From: CAWCVR01 sp963799105
GTDB lineage: Bacteria; Acidobacteriota; Terriglobia; Bryobacterales; Bryobacteraceae
DNA: 64,000 nt
Direction: 5' to 3'
NCBI GenBank assembly: GCA_963799105.1
Contig: CAWCVR010000008.1
Location: forward strand, 1-64,000
A program made the translations under genes and the position numbers. The notes beneath the pieces are model-generated. The model was given only the letters and a program-made list of their open reading frames with translations, searched no databases and was not told the origin of the DNA. Positions 1 through 7,396 of the stretch are shown here, one piece after another (within the stretch, counting starts at the first letter, position 1; every line of letters begins with the position of its first letter).

Positions 1-54
1 CGCGTTCGGCGACAACGCGTATTCGGAAAGCCATGTGGCTAAAGATCGACTGCC

Positions 55-633
55 CTATCGCTTTGGAAAGAGCTGCGTCTTCAACCACGCCTTGGTTGCT
101 CTCCAGTCGCGCTCAACGGTCGAGACAGGGACACCCAGTTCTGCTGCGACCTCCGGGATGGTGAGTTCCGAGAAAACTCGAAGCTCGGCCACTTTGGCCT
201 GCCGCTCGTCCATTTCCGTGAGCCTGTCGAGAGCCTCGTCCAAGGTGAGCAGTTCTACGTCGAACGCTGTGTCCAACCCCGCCACTCCCTCAATCCGATC
301 ATCCGCGCGGATACGAATCGAGTCTGGACCACCCCTCTTCCCCGCGTTTCTTTCGCGCGCGGCGTCAACCAAAACCTGGCGCATCACCCGCGCGGCGATC
401 CGCTTGAAGTGGACAGGGGTTGTTGAAGCCAATTGGGGTGAGTCCTTCAACCTCAGCCAAGCTTCATGGACCAGCGCGGTCGAGTTGAGCGTTTCGTGAG
501 CTTCATTGCGTCGAACCGACAAAGCCAAGCGGCGCAGTTCCTCATACATGAGGCTAAAAACACCGTCAATCGAGCGCGGCTCTTCAGGGGTGGAATCGGC
601 TTCTTCTGCATCCTGTTCCGGTAGGTTCGGCAT
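55..633 (-). CDS. ECF-type RNA polymerase sigma factor
   Basis: An alternative sigma factor that would direct RNA polymerase to a small regulon. The N-terminal half carries region-2-like sequence (LMYEELRRLA, ALVHEAWLRL). The C-terminal half has a region-4 helix-turn-helix (LTIPEVAAELGVPVSTVERDW). Length is about 192 aa, usual for the acidobacterial/planctomycete ECF-like group (TIGR02999 type). A TTG at 672 would lengthen the protein by 13 residues. I prefer the ATG at 633 because a GAGAGA ribosome-binding sequence sits about 8 nt before it. No anti-sigma gene is visible beside it; the region to its right is empty, and genes that would follow it lie outside the window to the left. The family is secure; the regulon is unknown. 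Confidence 0.88.
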   Translation of the reverse strand: MPNLPEQDAEEADSTPEEPRSIDGVFSLMYEELRRLALSVRRNEAHETLNSTALVHEAWLRLKDSPQLASTTPVHFKRIAARVMRQVLVDAARERNAGKRGGPDSIRIRADDRIEGVAGLDTAFDVELLTLDEALDRLTEMDERQAKVAELRVFSELTIPEVAAELGVPVSTVERDWRATKAWLKTQLFPKR

Positions 634-672
634 GACGGTGTCTCTCGCTAGATTACGCAAATGGCTAGTCAA

Positions 673-1096
673 TGGCCGATCCGAGGGGCGGTTTCCCGGC
701 GGTTCGACGCCGCCACGGATTGCCTTTCATCGGTAGCGTACCAGCCAGGGAGGCCCTTCGCAACTGCCGTTTCAGTAAATCCAAGCCAGTCATTGGATTG
801 GCTCCTCATTGGCGAAGGGTAATTTCCCATGGGGCGAGGGCGAGATCCGCGAAATCGATCCGCGCGTCCGTGATGTTCGTCGCCCTGAGGAAATACTGTA
901 TCGCCGCCCCCATCGCTAGCTGGTCCCCTGGGACCCATCGGCCGCCTCTATTCGATCCGGTCAGCCGTATCGGGTCGTTGCGCTGCGCCGGGGTTATGGA
1001 CCTTCCGCGAACCGTTGAACCGGGGTACATGTCCATATAAGTTAATGAAAACGCTAGCTTCACTCCTGGCCGTCTGGACCGCGTTATGGACACGGG
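673..1096. other. intergenic region without a supported gene
   Basis: About 420 bases lie between the sigma factor and the AlbA_2 gene. A minus-strand reading frame at 806-1093 encodes about 95 residues (containing GDQLAMGAAIQYF and DFADLALAPWEI) from a GTG start. It has no recognisable family and no convincing ribosome-binding site. It may be a decayed C-terminal piece of a gene or chance. No RNA gene or repeat is seen. Confidence 0.3.
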
Positions 1097-2743
1097 TCAC
1101 CTCTCATGTCCAAAACCTCCTGCCGGACCTGGGTGCCACTTCGCCCCGCGCCGCTCGCCCTCGGAGCGGATCTTGCCTTCGTTGCGCAGTTCCTGGATGA
1201 GCACCTTGATCTGTCGCCGCGAGAGAGCAGGCAGTACCTCCTCGAACTCCTTCATGGATGCGCCCCGGTCCGCGCTCTCCTGGATGTGCTTCAGAAGCAG
1301 GGTCTTGTTCGTTTCCCGATCCAGACCCTTTCGCCGGGTATAGGCGCCACCTTTGCCCAGGAAGCCGTACAGCCCCCGCGACAGGATCAATCGGGACCCA
1401 CGTCCACGACCGATCCGCTCGATGATCCCCTCGTCCAGGAGGTGCGGGAGCCGATCCTTGAGGTCCTCCGGCAGCGGATCTTCACGCTGGACGGCATCCA
1501 ACACGAGGATATCCCTGGTGCCGAAAGTGGCCAAACGTTCGGCGCCGATTTTCTGAAGGAACCCGAGGAAGGCGGGATTCTGAATCTCCCCGCGCAGGGT
1601 CAACTCAACCTGGTAGTCGTCCGTTCCAGTGAAGTCCGGCTTCGGCTTCCCTTCTTTGATGGATTCCTCGAACATCCGATTGGCGCCCTGGCCGGATCGC
1701 TCGACAAGGCCGCACTTCGCACAGGCGTCTGCGATTCGGCGATTCCGGGGAGACTGCCGCCAGAGCAGGTTCGCGGCGGTGATGCCGGGCGGGAAACCGC
1801 CGGGGCTGACGATTTCCAGGCGCCGTGGGAACTGGCGAACGAAGATGGAGCCAGGCAGCCGGTAATCCCGGTGAGCGAGTGCGTTGAGAACCGCTTCGCG
1901 CACCACCGCTTCGTTGAAAGCGGGAATGTCTCCCACGAAGAACCCTTCCCGGTAGTGGAGCACTTCGTTGCGAAGATTGATGGTGTTCCACAACTCGTCC
2001 AAGTACGCCAGGAACCCGGAACGGAACTCGATTCGCTGTTGGAAGGGGATCGAGGCCTCGCTGCTTCGATACTCAAAGACCAATTCCGCCTGGGCGAGGC
2101 GTCTTCCCATCGCGAGGCGCGTTCCAAGCAGGACCAGTGCGGCATGCGTGATCTTGTCGCCCGTCACCAGTTCCGCGTCTTCCAGCAACTGCCGGGTTGT
2201 GATGCCCGCCAAGGCGGCATTGCCCGTTTTGCGCATCCACATCTCACGGAAGCGCTCTACCAGAGCCGGGTCCAAATCGTCGAGGCCGGCTTCGGGATCG
2301 AGTTCGGCGGAGAAATCGGGCCCTGATTCCTGAAACACGCTGCGCAGCCGATCCTGAGAGAACGGCCGCAACTCGTCGCCCGCCCGTGACCAGAATACGC
2401 CGTCACATTGGATGGGCACGCCCACCGGCCTGGACGGAACATGGAACACCAGTACCCGGCCGTTGGCATGGTGGATTTCCTCGGAGGTGACTTGAATCCC
2501 AAGCCGCTGGATTAGGCTGGCGACCGCTCTGCCCGGCTCCGCAAAGGCCGCGGAGCCTACAACCCCGCGAGGTCGCCTGTCGGTCACGCCGAATATGATC
2601 TTGCCGCCGCCTTCATTGGCCAGCGCGGCGCAGTATTTTGCCAGCGTCTCGAAGTGGAAATTCGATTTGGCTTCCTTGAACTCCAACCGCTCCGCTTCCG
2701 GTTCGGAGAGCCAGGCATCAAGTTCCTCGAGGGTCGCACTCAT
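1097..2743 (-). CDS. AlbA_2 (divergent AAA_4) domain regulator with HATPase-like domain
   Basis: A putative ATP-binding transcriptional regulator of 548 aa. The N-terminal 120 residues form an AlbA_2/Schlafen-like domain with the typical ERLEFKEAK start and the ANEGGGKIIFGV loop. Around residues 280-400 lies the HATPase_c_4-type region with the N-box-like EAVLNALAHRDY and the GFPPGI and RSGQGANRMF segments. The C-terminus is a winged-helix-like stretch (SRRQIKVLIQELRNEGKI). The start at 2743 is chosen because GGGGAGGCG lies 7 nt upstream; a longer frame to 2845 lacks this. Such proteins are common in accessory DNA and often lie near defence or TA loci, but the ligand and targets are not known. 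It sits at the left edge of the repeat-rich region. Confidence 0.85.
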   Translation of the reverse strand: MSATLEELDAWLSEPEAERLEFKEAKSNFHFETLAKYCAALANEGGGKIIFGVTDRRPRGVVGSAAFAEPGRAVASLIQRLGIQVTSEEIHHANGRVLVFHVPSRPVGVPIQCDGVFWSRAGDELRPFSQDRLRSVFQESGPDFSAELDPEAGLDDLDPALVERFREMWMRKTGNAALAGITTRQLLEDAELVTGDKITHAALVLLGTRLAMGRRLAQAELVFEYRSSEASIPFQQRIEFRSGFLAYLDELWNTINLRNEVLHYREGFFVGDIPAFNEAVVREAVLNALAHRDYRLPGSIFVRQFPRRLEIVSPGGFPPGITAANLLWRQSPRNRRIADACAKCGLVERSGQGANRMFEESIKEGKPKPDFTGTDDYQVELTLRGEIQNPAFLGFLQKIGAERLATFGTRDILVLDAVQREDPLPEDLKDRLPHLLDEGIIERIGRGRGSRLILSRGLYGFLGKGGAYTRRKGLDRETNKTLLLKHIQESADRGASMKEFEEVLPALSRRQIKVLIQELRNEGKIRSEGERRGAKWHPGPAGGFGHER

Positions 2744-2924
2744 GCGGGCGCCTCCCCGCGGCGGCGCCGCGCGTGAGATCTTCGAGCTTGGCCAAAGGTG
2801 GGCTGCGACTTCTGCATCTGATTGAGGGCTGGACCGAAAGTTCATGATATTACTTTGCGCAGCCTGGTGCCCGCGCGTTCCACATCACCCGCAGCCGTGG
2901 ACGGCGCGCCGCCCGTCGCCGATG

Positions 2925-3229
2925 CCACATGATCCCGCCAGTGACCTCCGGGAGAAAAAACCCCTTTATATATAGGAAACCCAAGAATGTCTTCCCAACG
3001 GACGCATTTCAAAGGGCGTGTAGCTTCCGGGCGTGCGCGCGAAAAGCACGCCTGTGGCCAGCATGGAATCGAGGTCCAAACGAGGCGGGATTACGAGCTC
3101 CGGGCAGGGTCCGGAAAATCATGGAAGAGGTCACGCGGTCCAAACGCGGTCCAAAACGGGCGTCGCCAAGTCTATGAAACCACGAAAGGCCAGTCTGTAA
3201 GTGATTGATCTGGCTTCCATGGCATGGAA
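2925..3229 (+). repeat. long cassette-end repeat, copy A1
   Basis: This block matches 3999-4294 over nearly its whole length. Shared landmarks in order are CCACATGATCCCGC, CCCAACGGACGCATTTCAAA, GGGTCCGGAAAA, ATGGAAGAGGTCACGCGGTC, GGTCCAAACGCGGTCCAAAA and GTAAGTGATTGATCTGG, followed by the anticodon-arm sequence of tRNA-Ala. It contains two direct GGTCCAAA motifs 10 bp apart. It codes for nothing convincing. The order of repeats then a tRNA piece resembles the end of an integrated element. Confidence 0.75.
3214..3229 (+). pseudogene. tRNA-Ala(GGC) anticodon-arm relic
   Basis: CTTCCATGGCATGGAA repeats the anticodon arm of the tRNA at 9629-9704, preceded by the same GTAAGTGATTGATCTGG as at the 4278 relic. 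After GGAA the sequence diverges, so the T-arm and acceptor are lost. It is read as a decayed attachment-site copy. Confidence 0.55.
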
Positions 3230-3364
3230 TCACTCTGCGGCTCAAATAGGAGCCGAGCGATTCCTCCTAAATCAAACATTTAGAATGATTTAGCGCTTGT
3301 TGCGGAAACACCAAGCCGGAGTTCGACCTCTTCCACGAACAGGAAGAGGTTACCGGCAGCGCCT

Positions 3365-3580
3365 TCATGCCGGCCGGCGGAGTGGCGGCGTAACGGCGTA
3401 CTCGACGGACATCGGATTCGCCATGCGCTTCGAAGCATCGAGAATTTCGAAGCTCACCATGTTGCCGCCGGCGTCGTAGTCCAGGATGACGCCGGGCTTA
3501 TCCTGATCGCTTTCCGCGACCGGCGTGTCGCTCAGCAGGACGCTGAGAACGTCTACTTCGGGGTCGTACAATACTTTCAT
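3365..3580 (-). CDS. DUF2283 family protein, putative antitoxin
   Basis: A 71-aa acidic protein with the DUF2283 pattern: MKVLYDPEVDVLSVLL, then GVILDYDAGGNMVSFEILDAS. Members are small beta-rich proteins usually encoded directly after a DUF4258 gene, and the pair is thought to act as toxin and antitoxin. Here the start overlaps the stop of the DUF4258 gene by 4 bp (ATGA), so the two are translationally coupled. GGAGCG upstream of the ATG is a plausible ribosome-binding site. The antitoxin role is inferred from pairing, not shown. Confidence 0.8.
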   Translation of the reverse strand: MKVLYDPEVDVLSVLLSDTPVAESDQDKPGVILDYDAGGNMVSFEILDASKRMANPMSVEYAVTPPLRRPA

Positions 3581-3843
3581 TCGGCGCTCCAGTACTTCTC
3601 AATCTTGCTGGTCCGGTAAGCGGTGATGATCACGGGCGGCTGTTCATCTTCGTCCACCACAACTCGCAGCAGATACATTTTCCCATCTTCGAACCGTAAC
3701 CGCGACTGGTGAATCCAACGGCCTGGGTGGGATTCGTCGACACTGCGCTGTTCCGGGTGGTCCATTACAGCCTGGACCAGCGCGAGTGGGATGCCGCGGC
3801 GGGCCATCTCCCATTCGGCGTGGCGGGAAAGGCGGAAGTTCAT
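3577..3843 (-). CDS. DUF4258 family protein, putative toxin
   Basis: An 88-aa protein with the DUF4258 layout: N-terminal RLSRHAEWEMARRGIPLALVQAVMDHPE, a central basic strand (RWIHQSRLRFEDGKMYLLRVVV) and a C-terminal VIITAYRTSKIEKYW. The family has a RelE-like fold and is commonly paired with DUF2283, as here by a 4-bp overlap. The module lies alone between two copies of the long repeat (A1 and A2), which makes it the cargo of that block. Toxin activity is an inference from family and pairing. Confidence 0.82.
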   Translation of the reverse strand: MNFRLSRHAEWEMARRGIPLALVQAVMDHPEQRSVDESHPGRWIHQSRLRFEDGKMYLLRVVVDEDEQPPVIITAYRTSKIEKYWSAE

Positions 3844-3998
3844 CGTTGGCCTACCGTTCTCCCCGTGCTGTACTTTTCGACTTGTGCTTCTTGGCCATAA
3901 TCGTGATCAGTCTCTACGATTGTATGCGGTTGCTCCCCCGTTGTCCGCTTGCGGGTGCGCCCATCGGCCACATCTCCGGCGCGCCGACTGGCGGCGAG

Positions 3999-4294
3999 CC
4001 ACATGATCCCGCTGGTGGCCATGGGATGAAAAGACCCTTTATAGCGCGAGAAAAGGGAAAAATGTCTGCCCAACGGACGCATTTCAAACGGCGATATCAT
4101 CGCGTGCGCGTGAAGAAGCACGTGCGTGGCCAGCGAGGTCCGAAGGCGGCGAGATTGTGTAGTCCGGAGAGGGTCCGGAAAAACATGGAAGAGGTCACGC
4201 GGTCCAAACGCGGTCCAAAATTGGCGTCTGTAAGTACATGAAACCACTAAGACCTCGTCCGCAAGTGATTGATCTGGCTTCCATGGCATGGAAG
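3999..4294 (+). repeat. long cassette-end repeat, copy A2
   Basis: The second copy of the block at 2925-3229, in the same orientation. It runs from CCACATGATCCCGC through CCCAACGGACGCATTTCAAA and GGTCCAAACGCGGTCCAAAA to GCAAGTGATTGATCTGG, then directly into the tRNA-Ala 3' half. It contains ATGGAAGAGGTCACGCGGTC, a sequence that partly mimics the tRNA core (TGGAAGAGGTC). No gene is present. Confidence 0.75.
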
Positions 4295-4327
4295 AGGTCG
4301 TGAGTTCGAATCTCACCAGGTCCACCA
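4278..4327 (+). pseudogene. tRNA-Ala(GGC) 3'-half copy, attachment-site-like
   Basis: The sequence folds as the anticodon arm (CTTCC, loop ATGGCAT with anticodon GGC, GGAAG), variable AGGTC, T-arm GTGAG-TTCGAAT-CTCAC, acceptor strand CAGGTCC and ACCA. No acceptor 5' strand or D-arm lies upstream. It is therefore a 3' half and not a gene. Elements that integrate at the 3' end of a tRNA leave such copies. Compared with the intact gene, the T-stem bases differ but pair. Confidence 0.8.
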
Positions 4328-4518
4328 AAACAAACCCCAACGAAACATAGAGTTACGAAAATGCTTGCGCTCTTCCACATCGTGGAAGAGGTCACGCGGA
4401 GTCCATTTGGAGTCCAAATTCGTCCAAATTTGGACTCCAGCCTGGCGGCTTTGGATGTCGTGGTTAGAAAGATGGGGCAACCTGCGCGCGCCTCTACCTA
4501 ATTTTTCGTGATGTGCGC
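4328..4518 (+). repeat. post-core repeat, copy L1
   Basis: This matches 9705-9897, the sequence after the intact tRNA: an ACATAGAGTTACGA-like start, ATGCTTGCGC, GGTCACGCGGAGTCCATTT, GATGTCGTGG, AAGATGGGGC and CCTAATTTTTCGTGA. Inside is an inverted repeat, GGAGTCCAAATT with AATTTGGACTCC, around a short loop, plus direct GTCCAAA motifs. Similar opening bases follow the 6916 relic. Confidence 0.75.
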
Positions 4519-4734
4519 GAGCCGTTAAGTAGTCGCCCGCCGTCGTCGAAATCGATTGCGCGTGTTGCTGAAGAGTGCTCATGGGTCAACCCCACATCCT
4601 CTCGACGAGCTGGCGTTTCTCCGGTCCCATCGCGCCCGCATAGTTCTGTTCCTTGTGCTGACTTCTTACCGCCCAACGCAGCCGCCAGCGAAAGAGCGTC
4701 GAACACGAAAGAGCGTCGAACCCTCAGGCGGGTT

Positions 4735-4761
4735 TTGAAATGGGCTCAAATGGGCTATACT
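4735..4761 (+). promoter_or_regulatory. putative promoter of the 4780 gene
   Basis: TATACT at 4756-4761 is a good -10 box, with TTGAAA at 4735-4740 as a weak -35 (spacer 15). Transcription would begin near 4768, which excludes the upstream in-frame ATG at 4750 and supports the GTG start at 4780. Confidence 0.45.
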
Positions 4762-4779
4762 GAGCGCCAGAGGAAAATT

Positions 4780-5199
4780 GTGGCAAAGCCGACGATTGCC
4801 GTTGCCGCGCTGATTTTGGCGGGCGCTGCCTCTGCCTCAGCGCAAAAACTGACTGTGAAGATCATTGACCGGCAGGACAAAGAAGATACCTACGATTATG
4901 CCGCCGTCTACAACAACGTTGCGGTGGGCAAGTCCTTCAAGGTGCATGGGGCAACATTCACGCTACAGCTTCCCGATGGCCGATTGGCAATCGTCAATTG
5001 TGAAAGCAAATTTGCGGAACACATGGCCGGTCGCGTAGGGAACCGGAGAAGCTGCCGCACGCCTCTCGTGGATAGCATTGAAGCCGACTTCAATGGTGAT
5101 AATGCAAAGTTGATTTGGCCCGTCAGCCTGGACGGCAAGAAAATGCAGTCGGAAACATACAAGATTCTCGGCATTCTGGACAGGCCAAAGAGCAACTAG
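4780..5199 (+). CDS. small exported protein of unknown function
   Basis: A 139-aa secreted protein. The start is taken as GTG at 4780, after AGAGGA with 6-nt spacing and a -10 box at 4756. The first 20 or so residues (AKPTIAVAALILAGAASASAQ) are a typical signal peptide ending in a signal peptidase I site. The mature part is about 118 aa, with two cysteines (in VNCESKF and RRSCRTP) and hydrophilic beta-like segments. I recognise no domain. It is the first gene after the L1 repeat and is followed closely by the HEPN-like gene, which it may share a transcript with. Confidence 0.7.
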   Translation: MAKPTIAVAALILAGAASASAQKLTVKIIDRQDKEDTYDYAAVYNNVAVGKSFKVHGATFTLQLPDGRLAIVNCESKFAEHMAGRVGNRRSCRTPLVDSIEADFNGDNAKLIWPVSLDGKKMQSETYKILGILDRPKSN

Positions 5200-5294
5200 G
5201 ACGCCCCCGTGTTTCCGGGCCTTACGGGTTCTCTTTGTCCCTACCGCCGAAATGCTTGCCCGTCGAACACGGGGGCGGTGCGAAAATCACTATC

Positions 5295-5876
5295 GTGAGT
5301 AAGACGGTTGTCAATACGCTTCCTCCGAGGAACAGTCCTTTCACAAAGGACGAATTGCTGAACGGCCTTAACATCGTTCTGAACAATTTCCTCTATGGGA
5401 TCGTGTGCCCGAAGCTTGTGCCCCCCGAACGCTGGAAAGAAGCTTCGAGCAAAACTGCCGTATTCGGAGACGTGGAAATTCAACTCGGACCGCTCGTGAA
5501 TCGGGCGTTTGAAGCCGATTTCACCGCTTGCGACGGGTTCAAGAGGAATTACGAAAATAGCCTTCTGAGAACGATGATGCGCGAGGCTCACGAGCTTATC
5601 TTGCTTTACTGCGAAGAAACCCAGCAATTTCCTATCTACAAAGCTGAGCCGTGGTTTCAATTCGCGCGTGTGCTAAGAAATGTTATGTCGCACAAAGAAG
5701 GGGGCACTCTCAGAGAGTGGCCCAAAGACTTGCTTAAAAAGGGCATCACATCTGTGACATGGCGCAGCAAAACATTCGACACAACGATGCTTGGTCATCG
5801 CTTAGTGTTCTACCCGCCCGAGGGCCTGGAACTAATGAAAGATCAGATCGAGTTCGTGACCGCTAAGCTGTCCTGA
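5295..5876 (+). CDS. HEPN-like domain protein
   Basis: About 193 aa from a GTG at 5295. The start is uncertain because no strong ribosome-binding site is visible and the frame is open further upstream. The C-terminal half is alpha-helical and contains FARVLRNVMSHKEGG, in which R-N-V-M-S-H fits the R-x4-H catalytic motif of HEPN RNases. HEPN proteins act as toxins or effectors in MNT/HEPN and abortive-infection systems. No nucleotidyltransferase partner is adjacent; the neighbours are an exported protein and a HigBA module. The RNase role is inferred from the motif alone. Confidence 0.6.
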   Translation: MSKTVVNTLPPRNSPFTKDELLNGLNIVLNNFLYGIVCPKLVPPERWKEASSKTAVFGDVEIQLGPLVNRAFEADFTACDGFKRNYENSLLRTMMREAHELILLYCEETQQFPIYKAEPWFQFARVLRNVMSHKEGGTLREWPKDLLKKGITSVTWRSKTFDTTMLGHRLVFYPPEGLELMKDQIEFVTAKLS

Positions 5877-5901
5877 TACCACTGTTGGCATCCGGGCCCG
5901 G

Positions 5902-6222
5902 CTATGCCGACCGCCGGATCGGTACAAAACGGATCTCGACCCCCTGATTCAACGCGCCCGCTATTCTCCGCAACATGGCCAGGGAGTGGCCCGCATAATC
6001 GGCGTCCTCAAGGCGGCAGATGACCGATGCGGTGGTGCCTACGAGCTTGGCAAGCTGAGTCTGAGTGAGGGCCGCCGATGCCCTCAGTTCCTGGATTTTG
6101 CGGGCGATCTCTTCATTCGCGCGCGCCTCTTCCAGGTTCTTCAGCCGGGCCGGCTTGCCTTTGTAGAACCGGCGGTGAAGGATCTCCACCGCGTCGCTGG
6201 TTGGTTTCAACGTCTTTGCCAC
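5902..6222 (-). CDS. HigA/XRE-family antitoxin, copy 1
   Basis: A DNA-binding antitoxin of about 106 aa. A helix-turn-helix lies at ALTQTQLAKLVGTTASVICRLEDADY, followed by the HSLAMLRRIAGAL segment usual in HigA-like antitoxins of Gp49-type toxins. The GTG at 6222 is preferred because AGGAGG lies 6 nt upstream; an ATG at 6237 overlaps that site. The gene follows the toxin gene directly (toxin stop 6224-6226), so toxin precedes antitoxin as in higBA. It probably represses its own promoter through the palindrome at 6607. A near-identical copy lies at 13395-13727. Confidence 0.88.
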   Translation of the reverse strand: MAKTLKPTSDAVEILHRRFYKGKPARLKNLEEARANEEIARKIQELRASAALTQTQLAKLVGTTASVICRLEDADYAGHSLAMLRRIAGALNQGVEIRFVPIRRSA

Positions 6223-6223
6223 C

Positions 6224-6592
6224 TCAAGCCTCCTCATAAGTGTGCTTCGCGGGATTCGCCTCAAACCGCTTCCGGCGTTCGACGGCCCGATCGATCTCCT
6301 TCGGCGGGACCACCCGCTCTTTCGCAAGACCGTGAGAGACCACGGCGGCCACCGCGCCGTGGAAGAAGTACAGGATCCGGTGGTGAACGCCTCCCAGGCT
6401 GACGCGCAATTCGTAGATGCCGTCTCGCAGTAAGTCCGCTTCGGGACGGCGCAGTTCGTGGCCCATCTCGCGCAGGCGTTCCAACCGGAGGTAGCACTTG
6501 TCCTGCACTTTCGCCGGTAACTTGTCGAACCACTCGATGAACGGGCATGATCCGTCTTCCTCCCGGTATAGGGCGACCCTGGTCTTGGACAC
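6224..6592 (-). CDS. HigB-like toxin (phage Gp49/DUF891 type), copy 1
   Basis: A 122-aa RelE-superfamily toxin predicted to cleave mRNA on the ribosome. The Gp49-like pattern is complete: ALYREEDGSCPFIEWFDKLP, KCYLRLERLREMGHELRRPE, GIYELRVSLGGVHHRILYFF and a C-terminal KERVVPPKEIDRAVERRKRF. It starts with GTG at 6592. It is the intact counterpart of the broken gene at 13730-14098. The palindrome TTCGCAATATTGCGAA just upstream is the likely operator. Confidence 0.88.
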   Translation of the reverse strand: MSKTRVALYREEDGSCPFIEWFDKLPAKVQDKCYLRLERLREMGHELRRPEADLLRDGIYELRVSLGGVHHRILYFFHGAVAAVVSHGLAKERVVPPKEIDRAVERRKRFEANPAKHTYEEA

Positions 6593-6606
6593 TCGATCTT
6601 AGTCTA

Positions 6607-6622
6607 TTCGCAATATTGCGAA
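6607..6622. promoter_or_regulatory. operator-like palindrome before higBA copy 1
   Basis: TTCGCAATATTGCGAA is a perfect 16-bp palindrome 15 bp upstream of the toxin start. The same 16 bp occur at the same place before copy 2 (14113-14128). A related half-site, TTGCATTGCGAAAC, follows at 6634. It is the likely HigA binding site. Confidence 0.65.
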
Positions 6623-6866
6623 AACGCAAGTTTTTGCATTGCGAAACCGCGAAGGCGGTCACTGCTCCACGTGGGCATCATCCTTATAGAGAGATCATTT
6701 GTTATCTGCTCAAGCAGACAACACTAACGACGGCTTGCAACCGCGCGCGTGACACATGCTTCGGGCCGTTTCCGGTGTGAACTCCCGGTGGCGTCCACCG
6801 GAGTTCACGTCGCCTCTTGCTGAGTCTTTTGTTTTGCGCCAAACTGTCTGCAAGCGATTGATATTT

Positions 6867-6916
6867 CTTAAATGGCATGGAAGAGGTCGTGAGTTCGAAT
6901 CTCACCAGGTCCACCA
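6867..6916 (+). pseudogene. tRNA-Ala(GGC) 3'-half copy, attachment-site-like
   Basis: The sequence holds loop ATGGCAT, GGAAG, AGGTC, T-arm GTGAG-TTCGAAT-CTCAC, CAGGTCC and ACCA, identical to the 4278 copy from the anticodon loop onward. The 5' strand of the anticodon stem has decayed (TTCTTAA). It is preceded by CAAGCGATTGAT, the same end motif as at 3197 and 4262. Confidence 0.78.
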
Positions 6917-6984
6917 AAACATCCCCTACACACCACGCGAGTTACGGCCACACGTGGATGTAAGCGCACTTCCGATCATCCCTA

Positions 6985-7195
6985 CACGAGGTCCAAAGAA
7001 GGTCCAAGAGTCTGTTTTCCACAGACCCGTGCGTGGTATGGATCGGACCGCGTTTCCTCCCCGCCTAATCGCACTGATTCGGTAGCCAGTTGGTATGCGT
7101 GGTGGCGATGGTAAGCGTTTTGACGCTCGTGTGCCGTTGGGAAGACATTCTTCCCTTTTCTCGCGCTATATAGGTTTTTTTCATCCCATCCATCC
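6985..7195 (-). repeat. long cassette-end repeat, inverted copy A3
   Basis: On the minus strand this reads like A2: TGGGATGAAAA, then GCGCGAGAAAAGGGAAGAAT, CCCAACGG, CAAAACGC and CATCGCC, and then two GGTCCAA-type motifs near 6987-7005 on the plus strand. The best-preserved part is 7128-7195. Orientation is opposite to A1 and A2, which implies an inversion or an opposite insertion. Confidence 0.6.
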
Positions 7196-7224
7196 ACACC
7201 ACGCGGTAGGCATGGTGTGGATGG
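7190..7224. repeat. inverted repeat, 12-bp stem
   Basis: CCATCCACACCA and TGGTGTGGATGG pair around an 11-nt loop. There is no T-run, so a terminator is not indicated. It adjoins the inverted long repeat. Confidence 0.55.
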
Positions 7225-7396
7225 TGTGGGTCTTTCGGTTTCCTGTGGTCTCCACGGCGGCCGTTGCGCTCGGCGGCGCGGGCTGGAATCGCCATCGACA
7301 TCGACGACGGTTTTCTTCCGGCCCACATCGCGCGCCCGTTGCGCCACGAACGCGCCTCGGCGGTCCGGTGGTAGTAGGAGGCCAACCGCGGCGGAC

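Larger units (their letters stand above)
2744..3364. other. gene-free stretch holding the first repeat block
   Basis: No coding region is supported here. The stretch from 2925 is a copy of the long repeat found again at 3999 and, inverted, near 6985-7195. It ends in a truncated tRNA-Ala anticodon-arm relic at 3214-3229. Short reading frames inside it follow the repeat, not codon bias. Confidence 0.6.
6593..7396. other. gene-free stretch with repeats and a tRNA relic
   Basis: No gene is supported in these 800 bases. They contain the higBA operator (6607), a tRNA-Ala 3'-half copy (6867-6916), sequence related to the post-core repeat just after it, an inverted copy of the long repeat (6985-7195) and a 12-bp-stem hairpin at 7190-7224. 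Confidence 0.6.

Noticed and set aside
4690..4722. Tandem GAAAGAGCGTCGAAC copies.
   Set aside because: Only two units with no further structure; most likely a local slippage duplication.
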